The position numbers and the translations under genes are program-made. The notes beneath the pieces are model-generated. The model was given only the letters and a program-made list of their open reading frames with translations. It did no database searches and had not been told where the DNA came from. Source: CAWKOH01 sp963851245 (GTDB taxonomy: Bacteria > Actinomycetota > Acidimicrobiia > Acidimicrobiales > Palsa-688). From it: a stretch of DNA of 64,000 bases. This document shows, in pieces, positions 47,273 to 55,787 of this stretch. The DNA lies in contig CAWKOH010000013.1 of assembly GCA_963851245.1 (NCBI GenBank), forward strand, positions 62,001 to 126,000, read 5' to 3'. Every line of letters starts with the position of its first letter. Positions within the stretch are counted from its first letter, which is position 1.

Positions 47273-47566
47273 TCAGGACACGATGTCGTAAAAGGTCTGG
47301 GCGACACCCTCGTCGAGCACCGCGAGGACCTTCTCGAGGTGTCCGCTGGCAAGAATGAGCTCGCCGAATGCTGCGTCGTGAGCTTCGCGGGAAGTCCACG
47401 TCTGGACAAATACGAACGTCCGCGTGTCCGCTTGATCGCGCAGGATGTCAAATGACTGGCAGCCCTCGGCAGCCAGCATGCGCCTCCGGCCTTCGGTTTG
47501 GAGTTCGAGTAGTGCGTCCTCCTGGCCTGGCGTGGCGTGGAAGCGCGTCACGGTCGTGATGCTCAT
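47273..47566 (-). CDS. Antibiotic biosynthesis monooxygenase-like (ABM) protein
   Basis: This 97-residue protein fits the dimeric alpha-beta barrel ABM family: VTRFHATPGQEDALLELQTEGRRRM, EGCQSFDILRDQADTRTFVFVQTWTSREAHDAAF. Such proteins act as quinol monooxygenases or heme-degrading enzymes, or bind small aromatics. Intact, probably single. A second small protein of similar size and likely similar fold lies just upstream on the same strand. Confidence 0.85.
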   Translation of the reverse strand: MSITTVTRFHATPGQEDALLELQTEGRRRMLAAEGCQSFDILRDQADTRTFVFVQTWTSREAHDAAFGELILASGHLEKVLAVLDEGVAQTFYDIVS

Positions 47567-47640
47567 GGAGTCGCCCCATTTCTGGTCCGAGGGCTCATGG
47601 AGCGGCCGCGCTGCCGGTTAGCGTTCGAGCGCGTCGGTAG

Positions 47641-47928
47641 TCACGACGCGGTGTATGTCGAATGCACGTCGAAACGCGTTACCTGAGGCTGAGGTATGTC
47701 GCCGACCTTCTGAAACGCCGGCATGAGCCGCTCCGAGAAGAACTTGTCCCAGTCGCTCTCTGCCTTCCACCATTCCACCACGCAGAAGCCACCCTCAGTC
47801 GTCCCTGCGGCGTGTGCGAGTAGACCTTCGGGGGCGCCGGTTCCATCGTGCCATCCGAGTGCCTCTTGAACCTCGTCGTACTTGTCGATGCTGGCACCTG
47901 AGAACTGCAGTGTCTGACCCATCGCCAT
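47641..47928 (-). CDS. Small conserved hypothetical protein, possible dimeric-barrel fold
   Basis: The 95-residue product has GQTLQFSGASIDKYDEVQEALG, GLLAHAAGTTEGGFCVVEWWKAESDWDKFF and MPAFQKVGDIPQPQVTRFDVH. The order strand-helix-strand-strand-helix-strand resembles ABM/EthD-like dimeric barrels. ATG 47928 with AGAGG upstream is preferred over the longer frame reaching 48267. Possibly an operon with the ABM-like gene. Confidence 0.7.
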   Translation of the reverse strand: MAMGQTLQFSGASIDKYDEVQEALGWHDGTGAPEGLLAHAAGTTEGGFCVVEWWKAESDWDKFFSERLMPAFQKVGDIPQPQVTRFDVHSTYTAS

Positions 47929-48076
47929 CGTGTGGCCTCTATTCTCTGCTGTACGAACGTCGGATTCGAGCGCCCGTGGATCGGAGTCTCCCACATCCGC
48001 AGTGCGCAGCGGGCGCGACTGCCTTGGCCATCGGGTTGGCGAACCGCGGGTCAAGGAATCTGCCGGCCGTGACGCG

Positions 48077-49306
48077 TCACCGGACTGACTGCGATTGAAG
48101 CAGGGCGCGAATCTGGGCCCACACTTGGGGGTGGTTGACAAGGTGGAAATGGGTGAGCCCGCCGAGTGATCGTCCGTGCTCGATCGGAAAAGGGATGTGC
48201 TGTCGGCGGCGGCGCCGGCCATGTGCACTGGCGGGCTGGACGAGCAGGTCCCCAACAAGCGCGCCAAACGGGCTTTCGGGATCGGACGTGATCGTGGCGC
48301 TGATCACGTAGTGATTCGCCGACCCGAGTAGGGGGACCTCATGGCGGTGGTCGCGCGTGCAGTGATCGGGGTCGCATCCCGACCAGTCCTCATCGAGCAG
48401 GTAGCCAAAGCGAAGGTCTTTGACTCCGTCGCTGGAGCCGTTGAGAAGCGGCGCAAACGGTCTGGTCTCAGGCAGACGGCTGAGAGCCCAGCCGGCGAAA
48501 CCCGCCGCTCTGGCCAACGGCGCCCCCAGGTGGGGAGTGCCCAGGTACACGATATGGCGCACGAGCGGGACCCATGACCGATCCTCGCTCGTACCATAGT
48601 GACAGGCGCTGCGGATAACCAGACCACCCATCGAGTGCCCTACGAGAATTACCTCATCCGGTGGGACAGGCCACGCGTTGACGAGATCGGAGAGAAGGCG
48701 TCCCAAGGCTCGTCCATTCTCCGATACGTGACGGCCGGTGTTATAGCGGATATACACCGGGGTGTAACCCAGTTCTGAGTCCAGGAGCGACCCGTACCCG
48801 CTCTCCTTGTTGTCCTTGGCCTTCGGCGTCCAGAGGTTCTCTGTTTCGGCCAGACCGTGCACAAATACCGCCAGCTTGGGGGTTGTGTCAGAGAAAGCGG
48901 CGGCGACATCGAGTGGCGTCAGGGGGACGTCGCGCCCAGCGGCTCGCACGGCCATGGGAATCGCGAGCGCAGTGAGATCGCCCTCCAACCGATGACCGGC
49001 GAATCCGTTAAGCGCCGCCAGCGCCTGGTTGCCCAAGGGGATGCCGCCTGCCGGTCCGGAGGACGGCAGCACCCGGCTGACGACGTCACCAGCGACTGCC
49101 CCAGCGGTCAATCCGCCGATACGCAACCCGCTGTAGACGGCACCGGCGATGTGGTCGTGGATTGTTCGGCCCGCCGGGCCGGTCGCCCCTGTCGCGCCAA
49201 ACGCGCGTCCCGCCACAGCTCGATGCACGCCTTCCACTCTGGAGGAAACTCCGGCGAAGATGTGACCACCCAACCGAATGGTCGCCGCCATTTCCTGCGC
49301 GTTCAT
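48077..49306 (-). CDS. Alpha/beta hydrolase (PGAP1/lipase-like)
   Basis: This 409-residue enzyme has an N-terminal helical and glycine-rich region of about 130 residues (GGHIFAGVSSRVEGVHRAV). The hydrolase core follows: LAVFVHGLAETENLW (oxyanion hole), PVYIRYNTGRHVSENGRAL, VILVGHSMGGLVIRSAC (nucleophile Ser) and HIVYLGTPHLGAPL. The catalytic His is probably in LTHFHLVNHPQVW. This is the PGAP1/LipB type that acts on lipids or wax esters. No signal peptide. Intact. Confidence 0.88.
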   Translation of the reverse strand: MNAQEMAATIRLGGHIFAGVSSRVEGVHRAVAGRAFGATGATGPAGRTIHDHIAGAVYSGLRIGGLTAGAVAGDVVSRVLPSSGPAGGIPLGNQALAALNGFAGHRLEGDLTALAIPMAVRAAGRDVPLTPLDVAAAFSDTTPKLAVFVHGLAETENLWTPKAKDNKESGYGSLLDSELGYTPVYIRYNTGRHVSENGRALGRLLSDLVNAWPVPPDEVILVGHSMGGLVIRSACHYGTSEDRSWVPLVRHIVYLGTPHLGAPLARAAGFAGWALSRLPETRPFAPLLNGSSDGVKDLRFGYLLDEDWSGCDPDHCTRDHRHEVPLLGSANHYVISATITSDPESPFGALVGDLLVQPASAHGRRRRRQHIPFPIEHGRSLGGLTHFHLVNHPQVWAQIRALLQSQSVR

Positions 49307-49650
49307 CTCGCACCCCCGATGGTCAGCAACAATGATCGGGTTCAGCGTATCGTGGCGCGCTTGCTGTCGCGAGCACTCAGGCTCTGCGACGGGTTCCGTA
49401 AACGCCTCTGACCGGCGATTGAGGACACCCTGGGGACACGTGGACCGGGCATTCTGGCGCGGCGTTTGGCGCTACCGACGGTGACGCCGCAGCCGCCTCG
49501 TTCGGGCGGTGGCTTAGGGTGCACGACGTCCTGCTCGCGTTCTGACTCTTCTGATAAGTACCCAGGGGGCGTCTGGGCGTGGAAAGATCGGGATCTGGAG
49601 GAACGACTTCGACCGTCGGGGTAGTGAGATTCGAGCCTTCATTCGTTCTT
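49307..49650. other. Intergenic stretch, no supported gene
   Basis: No motif-bearing frame on either strand. It contains the promoter of the hydrolase on the minus strand. Confidence 0.4.
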
Positions 49651-50015
49651 CTAAGCGCTTCGGGGTAACCAGCTGAAGCGCCGTATGGCGACAACGAGTC
49701 CGACAAGGCCCCACGCGGCGAGAATCCCGAGATCAGCCCAGTTGATGCCACCGCCCAGCGTGTACGGGTTGTAAGCGGTCAAGAGTGCGTCGGCGAGGGC
49801 GTGAATGGGAAAGATCTTGGCGACGTCGATGAGCCAGACCGGAAGCTCGAGGATCGGGATGACGACTCCAGAGATCATCGCGAGCGGCAGAACCGCCCGA
49901 GTACCACCGGCTGAGCGGCGTCGGCGTTGCTGATGAGCGACGCGATGGCAAAGCCCAGGCAGGAAGAGGCCACCGCTCCGACGAGCACGTCTAACGCAAA
50001 CGCGGGTGTAGTGCG
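49651..50015 (-). pseudogene. ABC-2 type permease, C-terminal stub with frameshift
   Basis: The minus strand reads LDVLVGAVASSCLGFAIASLI, then (new frame) LPLAMISGVVIPILELPVWL, IFPIHALADALLTAYNP and LGILAAWGLVGLVVAIRRFSW. These are the last helices of an ABC-2 exporter permease. The 5' two thirds of the gene and its ATPase partner are absent. A one-base shift at about 49905 separates the two pieces. Confidence 0.7.
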
Positions 50016-50190
50016 GCCCGGGATACGAACCTCGGTGCACTGACCCTCTGGGCCTTACAAGCAACCGGCGCCAATCGGAGGGTTCAGGACCAATGACTCT
50101 GGCGAATGTCCGGGTCCGGCGTAATGCTTCCACCGTGGTTGTGCGGCTGCTGTTGTCCGTCATGGTCGGGTGAAGGCAAGGAGGGTTGTC

Positions 50191-51281
50191 ATGGGAGTTC
50201 CGGATGTCACTCGGCCGCCCGATTACGACGCCGAGGCGAAGGCGAGCGGGGACGGCCTTCAGGATTCCGGGACTGGCTCTGAGTCCCCCGCCGAGACGAT
50301 GGTCGTGTCGTGCCGTGACAGTCAAGGCAGCCCCACTTGGGACGAGCGGCGTTGGGCGACCATTATCGATCGGATCGAGTTTCGCCAGGTGGGAACGGGT
50401 TTGCGGTTCTGGGGGCCGCCGCTGTGCTTGGAGGTCACCATGACTGGCCCCGACTCGGATACCTGGTGGGCAGCGGCCGCGGGCGATACCCCGGATCAGT
50501 CCTGGAACTGGCAGAGCGACACGGCGTGTGTTGAGGCGATGCGCCTGGTCGCCGCCGGCGCTGACGACGATACATTGCTCTTCGCGGTCGGCAGGTACCC
50601 ACTCGAGAACCTGATTCTCAACACGGTCCACGAGTAGGAGAGTGGCTGCGCTTCGACGGAAGGCGCCTCTTCGCCGCCCATATCGGCCGAACGCAGATTC
50701 CCCTCGGAGGTGGTCAGCTCGCCGAAGTGGGAACGCAGGGGAACGGCATCGTTCGAGTCGATGTGAACTTTGGTATCTCGGAGCCTGACCTGTCATCGGC
50801 GTACTCGGCTTCTTCGACCCAAAACGAGATTTCGACGCGATTGGCAAATCGGGTCGCAGAACTAGCTGGGGCCTGGCGCTTCTCGTACATGCCGGGCAAG
50901 ATCGTCTCGGTCGGGAGTGGCGGACCTGGGATCGTCGACAGCTCTCGCAGCGATGGGGCGGGGCCGGTCGTGTGGGAGACGACCTGGTCAGATGCCACCC
51001 ACCACGCTCTCGATGCCACGGGTGCAGCTCTCGATGCCACGGGTGCAGCGTTCGTTGCTGCGGTCCAACGGGATGTACACCGCATGCTGATCCAGTTCGA
51101 GACCGGCGCCATCTGTGACCGCTTCTATATCGATGGAAAGCGGCCCTGGTATCTCACCTCACAGCCCGGTCCGACACCCGCTATCAGCCCGTCCGAACAC
51201 CGCCCCGGTCGCCATCCAGTTGCAATCTCGATCAATTACGATATGGGCGGGTTACTGGAAACAGAAAACGGACCCGGTTGA
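50191..51281 (+). CDS. Hypothetical protein, one frameshift near 50633
   Basis: ATG 50191 follows AAGGAGGG. The first frame gives GTGLRFWGPPLCLEVTM, WWAAAAGDTPDQSWNWQSD and RYPLENLILNTVHE. Skipping the TAG near 50633 continues GEWLRFDGRRLFAAHIGRTQIPL, VRVDVNFGISEP, NEISTRLANRVAELAG and VHRMLIQFETGAICDRFY. The junction reads naturally, so I treat it as one gene of about 360 residues with one base lost. It carries an exact 21-bp tandem duplication (51006-51047). I do not recognise the family. Confidence 0.55.
51006..51047 (+). repeat. 21-bp exact tandem duplication inside a coding frame
   Basis: The unit starting GCTCTCGATGCCACGGGTGC is present twice back to back. It keeps frame and duplicates seven residues (ALDATGA). 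Confidence 0.9.
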
Positions 51282-51548
51282 GGCGGGGATTGGAGGGCGC
51301 TCGGTCACTTCCGTTACGACGGGGATGCAGTAAAACTTCTTCGTCGATACCTTGATTCCCCAGATAAATCAGGAGAGCGGCGAGGAGCGAGTCGGTAGTT
51401 GATCGGCCTGGGTGGGTCCCCACCCGTATTGGGTTTCGCGATCCCTGACGCTCACCGGCGGGGCAAATCTCAACCCCGCGCTCAAGACAAACAACGTCGG
51501 ATCGACGGTTCCCGCCGCCCCTGGGGGGTGTCTGACCTGGCCGCCGCC

Positions 51549-51770
51549 TACTGGAACGCTCGGCGCAGGATGGCCAGGATCTCTTCGGTCACCCTGGCGG
51601 TGGTGATGTCCGAGAGCTGCCACTCGGCCAACCTGCCGCTGTGGCCCCCTTCATGTCCGGCCCACATGTCGCCTTCCGACACGATCACACCGCCCGCTTG
51701 GCCATGTCAGCGTCGAGTTGCAGGTATGGATGGCGGTCCTGGCGCGGTGTGCCGACGATCTCACCCGCCC
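51549..51770 (-). pseudogene. Broken paralogue of the 42598 hypothetical gene
   Basis: The minus strand reads AGEIVGTPRQDRHPYLQLDADMA, then after a one-base shift VIVSEGDMWAGHEGGHSGRLAEW, SDITTARVTEEILAILRRAF and a TAG at 51549. The C-terminal half of the 42598 protein shows the same sequence of motifs (PGREDRYPYLRLDADA, VAEGDMWQGGG, LDILRRS). The N-terminal half is absent. Confidence 0.65.
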
Positions 51771-51774
51771 AACT

Positions 51775-52076
51775 CGGGAAGAGCGGCCTCACCCTGAAAC
51801 CACAGCCAAGAAAATCCCACCGCCGTGAACTGCAGGACGCCCTGCCGGTACGGCTGCACGATGCGCACCGCTAACGCCAAACCAAGCGACAAGACCACGA
51901 CAAGCTGGGAGGCAGCGATTGGTCTCCTGCGGCTCAGGTTTGGGCTTGCAGGGCCCTTTGCTGATGCGTTCGAACCAGTCCCCGCGCTGGCCCAGACGCC
52001 GGGCCTGCTGATAGTCCGACTGGGCAGCCTGATGGGCCAAGACCCGAATCTCGTCGGGGTCACACAGGACCCGCAC
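51775..52076 (-). pseudogene. Membrane-protein remnant
   Basis: DEIRVLAHQAAQSDYQQARRLGQRGDWFERI is followed in another frame by ASQLVVVLSLGLALAVRIVQPYRQ and FTAVGFSWLWF, a cytoplasmic stretch and two hydrophobic segments. A frameshift near 51925 separates them. Family unknown. Confidence 0.35.
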
Positions 52077-52325
52077 CCCGGACGGCTGAGCCGCGAATGT
52101 GGCTCCCCGGCCGGGAAGCCTGCAGCACGGCGAGAGGGAGGTGTCGCCCTGACCGCTGTCCGACGATAAAGTCGGACGTCCCTGTTGAAGCGGTCATCTC
52201 CCCAAGAGGCGCAGCGCGTTATAGGTACCTCTCCGCAACATCGCCCAACTGGCCAATGAGCGGTCCTGGAGCGATCGACCGCGCTTATCACCCGGCGGTC
52301 GGCCTGATCCGGGCCTCGTCTGTGC

Positions 52326-52443
52326 CGGTGCCGCCCCCCGAACCGATGCCACCGCCTGAGCCGCTTCCACCGCCGGAGCCTCTGCCTCTACCCGAACCGA
52401 TGCCACCCCCGTTTCCCGTCCCGCCCCCTCAGCCGTTTCCAAA
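52326..52443. repeat. Degenerate repeat, proline-rich on plus, glycine-rich on minus strand
   Basis: About six imperfect 18-bp units. On the plus strand they read PPPEPMPPPEPLPPPEP; on the minus strand GGGIGSGRGRGSGGGSG. Both frames are short and interrupted, and no start or ribosome site is near. It may be the low-complexity tail of a vanished gene. Confidence 0.55.
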
Positions 52444-53299
52444 TCCGTCGGCTAGACCGCCAGCGGAGTACAGCGTGAGTCACAAGAACGGCTGAATGCT
52501 TCTCGAGCGTGTCTCTCAGCGGGACGTCGTCGGTGAGGGCAATGGAGCAGCACATGGTCGACGGGTTCAACCGTCGTAGCCGCAACGCAGGCCCGTCGGT
52601 GAGGGTGTGGCATAGAGGGGACAGCATGGCGAAAGATGCTCCGCACCGCTTCTAGGAGGATGGCTGCGCTCCAGCGACTAATGCGGGTATGGCGGCCGGT
52701 AGGCGGGAGTGGGGTTGGCTTCACAGTGGCGGAGGCGGCTGACGACGTCGATCACGCCGGGCCGCCCGCCATCGAAGGCGGTGACGAAGAGCGGTCCGGC
52801 GATCGTGCCGCATGCGACTCGGGTCCGCATTCCAGAAGTCGCGATGACATTCGGCTTGCTCACGACGGCAGTTTGTCGCAACTGCGGAACGCAGGTGTCC
52901 CATACCGGAGCTGTCCGCGGGGATCACTCTGTCTCGAGACGCCGGCCTGACGAGAAGCGACCAGCAAAACGTCGAGACCCTGACTCCTCGGAACCGCGGC
53001 GAATAGGTCGTTCCGACCGAAGACAATCCGGGTGGTGGCGCTCTCAAACAAGACTGCGGCGAAACGCCTCCGGTTGCTCAGTTCGTCGACATAGGGACTT
53101 TCAAGCAACAGATCGGGGCTCCCAAGAGTCGCCCTCGGGGGCCTCTCCGCTCGGCCGTCCCCGGCTTCTCCTCCCCCGAAGACTCATCGGCGAATATCCC
53201 ATAGGTGTGGTAACCAGAGTGTCACCACACGTAGGGTGGGTGGGGCGCTTCCTCACCGCATTGAGCCCGGGGACTTGTACGGCGAGCGGCGGAGCCCGC
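52444..53299. other. Gene-poor stretch with a DUF998-like stub
   Basis: The minus strand from 52830 down to 52774 reads RTRVACGTIAGPLFVTAF, like the first helix of DUF998 membrane proteins, then loses similarity. Another minus-strand run near 53100-52960 (VDELSNRRRFAAVLFES, IVFGRNDLFAAV) looks protein-like but is unrecognised. Otherwise nothing is supported. Confidence 0.35.
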
Positions 53300-53629
53300 T
53301 TAACACTGGATGGCAAAGCGCGCTGCGGCGCACGCCTGCTGCAGTTCGGGCGTGCCCAGTCGCCCGATGTGCTGAATCAGCTTCTCCTTTGGCAGCGGGA
53401 GGATGTTGTCGAAGTTCGCCACGCACTGGCGAGCGAGGCCCTGGGCCGGCCCGAGTGGGACCTCGGTCGGGATCTGTCTCACACGGGTGGTCACCGGGGC
53501 CACCAGGATCGTCGTGAGCCGGGGCAGCACCGAGGTCCTCGTGAGCACTACCACCGGTCGGCGCTTGTCGCCGGGAACATCCGCGAACCAGACGTCACCC
53601 CGCTCCGGTTGGGGTGCCGTCCCACTCAT
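53300..53629 (-). CDS. mazF: MazF/PemK-type endoribonuclease toxin
   Basis: This 109-residue protein has RGDVWFADVPGDKRRPVVVLTR (the beta1-beta2 Arg and Pro loop), TTILVAPVTTRVRQIPTEVPL (Thr in the active site) and CVANFDNILPLPKEKLIQHIGRL. All are hallmarks of MazF, which cleaves single-stranded mRNA. The ATG overlaps the antitoxin stop (ATGA). All key residues are present, so this module is probably active. Confidence 0.93.
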   Translation of the reverse strand: MSGTAPQPERGDVWFADVPGDKRRPVVVLTRTSVLPRLTTILVAPVTTRVRQIPTEVPLGPAQGLARQCVANFDNILPLPKEKLIQHIGRLGTPELQQACAAARFAIQC

Positions 53630-53859
53630 TCTTCATCCCAGGGCAGGTCGGCCCACACCCCGGCGTCGATGGCCCTCACCGTCTCGCCGGCTTGAGGCGC
53701 CCGTGCGTAACCCTCGGCGTGGATTCGCTCCAGCTGGTCCTCTATGAGGGCGGCGAGTCCGCGCTCGAGCACCTCCGAAACGCTGCTCACGCCAGTTAGT
53801 TCCTTGGCCTGCTTAAGGCGGGCAGGATCGACAGTGGCCGAGATCTTCACCTTCGCCAT
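53626..53859 (-). CDS. mazE: MazE-like ribbon-helix-helix antitoxin
   Basis: The 77-residue product begins AKVKISATVDPARLKQAKEL and continues SSVSEVLERGLAALIEDQLERIHAEGYARAP. A strand followed by two helices is the RHH DNA-binding fold. The acidic tail (AIDAGVWADLPWDEE) would wrap MazF. ATG 53859 is preferred; a GTG at 53868 would add three residues. It represses its own promoter. Confidence 0.88.
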   Translation of the reverse strand: MAKVKISATVDPARLKQAKELTGVSSVSEVLERGLAALIEDQLERIHAEGYARAPQAGETVRAIDAGVWADLPWDEE

Positions 53860-54164
53860 GGAGGACACCTTATCCGATATTTAGGTTCTCTTGAATCCTA
53901 CCAACATGGCAAGAGGACTTCGCGTGTTCGATCGCAGAAGGCGGCCATGGGGCGGAGGGCAGCGGGTCTTTGGCCCCGTACTCGATCTTCTCCCTTCAGG
54001 GTGAGGACCCGACCCCCGAAGGCCGATTCACCGTCGGTGGGAGCGCAGGCGGAATCTCACTTCGGTTGTCGGTTGACTTCTTGGGCCGATTCCGTCGTCT
54101 CCCGGCCGCATCGGGTCATGTGGGGCTCTACGATTCCGGGCGGTCACGATCGGGAGGTTGGGAG

Positions 54165-55154
54165 ATGTCTGCTCCGTTGCAGGTGATTGCCGTCGGCTTC
54201 GGTCCCGGGGCCGACTTCGAGGATCGGGTCCTGGCTGAGGTCGATCGGTTAGAGGGCCGGGGAGTGTTGCGCCTGCTCGACGTGCTGTTCGTTGCCAAGG
54301 ACGAGGACGGCGCTATCCGGCAGTTGGCCGTCGGCGACGATGAGGACTTTGGCGCTCTGCTCGCCAATGTCGTCCCTCTCGAGGGTGCTGGTTTGGTGGA
54401 ACCGTCGAGAGGCGAGGCCTTGTCGGGGTTCGACCCGGCTCACGCATGGGCCTTGGCGGAGTCCTTGCGTCCGGGGACGGCGCTGGCCTTCCTGCTGGTC
54501 GAGCACAGTTGGGCTCAGCCGCTATTCGACGCCATCGCCGACACCGGCGGCGTGTTGGTCGGCGAGGGGATCTTGACCGCTGAGGCCGGGTTGGTGGTGG
54601 GGGCGGAGGTGGCGGCCATGGAGGAGGCGGCGGGGGTGATCGCGGCGGCGCAGGCTGCCGAAGCGAACGCCACATTGGAGGCCATGGCTGCCCAGGCCCG
54701 TGCCTCGGAGGCCATTGCCGCCTCCGAGGCCATCCGTGCGGCCGCTGCCGCGGACGCCATCCGGGCCCTGATTGATGCGGGGGTCGTGGCCGAGGAAGCC
54801 ACGCACGCGGCGGTCGAGGCGGTAGCCGCCGCCGGATTGGTCGTCGCCGCCGCGGACGAAGCGGTTGCCGAGGCGTTGGCGGAGGACGAGGTGGAGGTGA
54901 CAGCCGCCCAGGAGGCCGCCGCAGAGGCGGTCGCGGACGCGGCCGCCACCGTCAGAGCTGCATCGATCACGGTGGCGGAGGCGCGGGTCTTGCGGTATTT
55001 GCCCACGAAGTCGTCCTTCGCTGTCATCGCTGACAAACTGGGGCTCTCCCGATCCGCGGCGAAGGACCGAGCTGAGCGCATCTACAAGAAGCTCGGGGTT
55101 CACAGCCGGTCCGAGGCCGTCAGCCGAGCCCGGGCCCTCGGGATCATCGAGTGA
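54165..55154 (+). CDS. Alanine-rich protein with N-terminal DUF6325/DUF1269-like domain and C-terminal LuxR HTH
   Basis: The 329-residue product starts at ATG 54165 behind GGGAGGTTGGGAG. Residues 1-130 (LQVIAVGFGPGADFEDRVLAEVDRL, VLRLLDVLFVAKDEDG, AFLLVEHSWAQPLFDAIAD) resemble the small alpha/beta stress-type domain DUF1269/DUF6325. Residues 130-265 are almost only Ala, Glu, Val and Asp and form a predicted long helix (AAMEEAAGVIAAAQAAEANA). The final 60 residues are a LuxR/GerE HTH (VLRYLPTKSSFAVIADKLGLSRSAAKDR, YKKLGVHSRSEAVSRARAL). I know no described protein with this exact layout. It could be a transcription factor sensing envelope or ionic stress. Confidence 0.75.
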   Translation: MSAPLQVIAVGFGPGADFEDRVLAEVDRLEGRGVLRLLDVLFVAKDEDGAIRQLAVGDDEDFGALLANVVPLEGAGLVEPSRGEALSGFDPAHAWALAESLRPGTALAFLLVEHSWAQPLFDAIADTGGVLVGEGILTAEAGLVVGAEVAAMEEAAGVIAAAQAAEANATLEAMAAQARASEAIAASEAIRAAAAADAIRALIDAGVVAEEATHAAVEAVAAAGLVVAAADEAVAEALAEDEVEVTAAQEAAAEAVADAAATVRAASITVAEARVLRYLPTKSSFAVIADKLGLSRSAAKDRAERIYKKLGVHSRSEAVSRARALGIIE

Positions 55155-55787
55155 TGCGGACATCGCGAACAGTCGAGGGTAGGCCGCAGGGTGGCCGCGG
55201 GTCGGTCCGCTTGGCTCTGGGTGGCATCACCCCGCATTGCCACGCGGCCGCCCTCGCGCCGTTTGAAAATAGCAAGCGACCCACCACCTCACTTGAAATG
55301 TGGTGGTAGCGGAGCGCCAACTTGCTCTTACTGCGACCGACTACGGCCTTGAATGGCCGCGGTCAGGGTCGCGGTCGAGGAGGATCCGGATCGCTCCGAG
55401 TGAGGGACGCGCGCGCGGTCAGTTCTCTAATGACGGTGGCGGCGGCAGCCGATCGCCAGCAGGAGGACCCCCGGCCGGGAATGCGGCGGATGCGTCCTCT
55501 CCGAACCGGGGAGCGGGAGGCCAGTGAACGTTTGCAGTCCGCTCTCGGCTTATGGCGATCGCTACCCCGGCCGTCCCGAAGAAAGGTGACCCAAGCGTCG
55601 GAGTCTGGTTGTAGGCCCGGTTGGCGGGCGATCGGGGATGGCGTACGGTGACAGGCATGTCGACGCCGTCGCTGGAGGCGGGAGTAGCTCTGGGGGCGCT
55701 GCTATTGAACTGCGCCGCGAGTCCCCGGGCCGTGGACAGCAGACTTGTTCCGGCAGCCGCGTTCCCGGTGCGCCGATTGCTTGTGCG
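55155..55787. other. Intergenic stretch, no supported gene
   Basis: Short frames only. It includes the leader and promoter of the DHA2 exporter. No clear operator was found. Confidence 0.4.
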
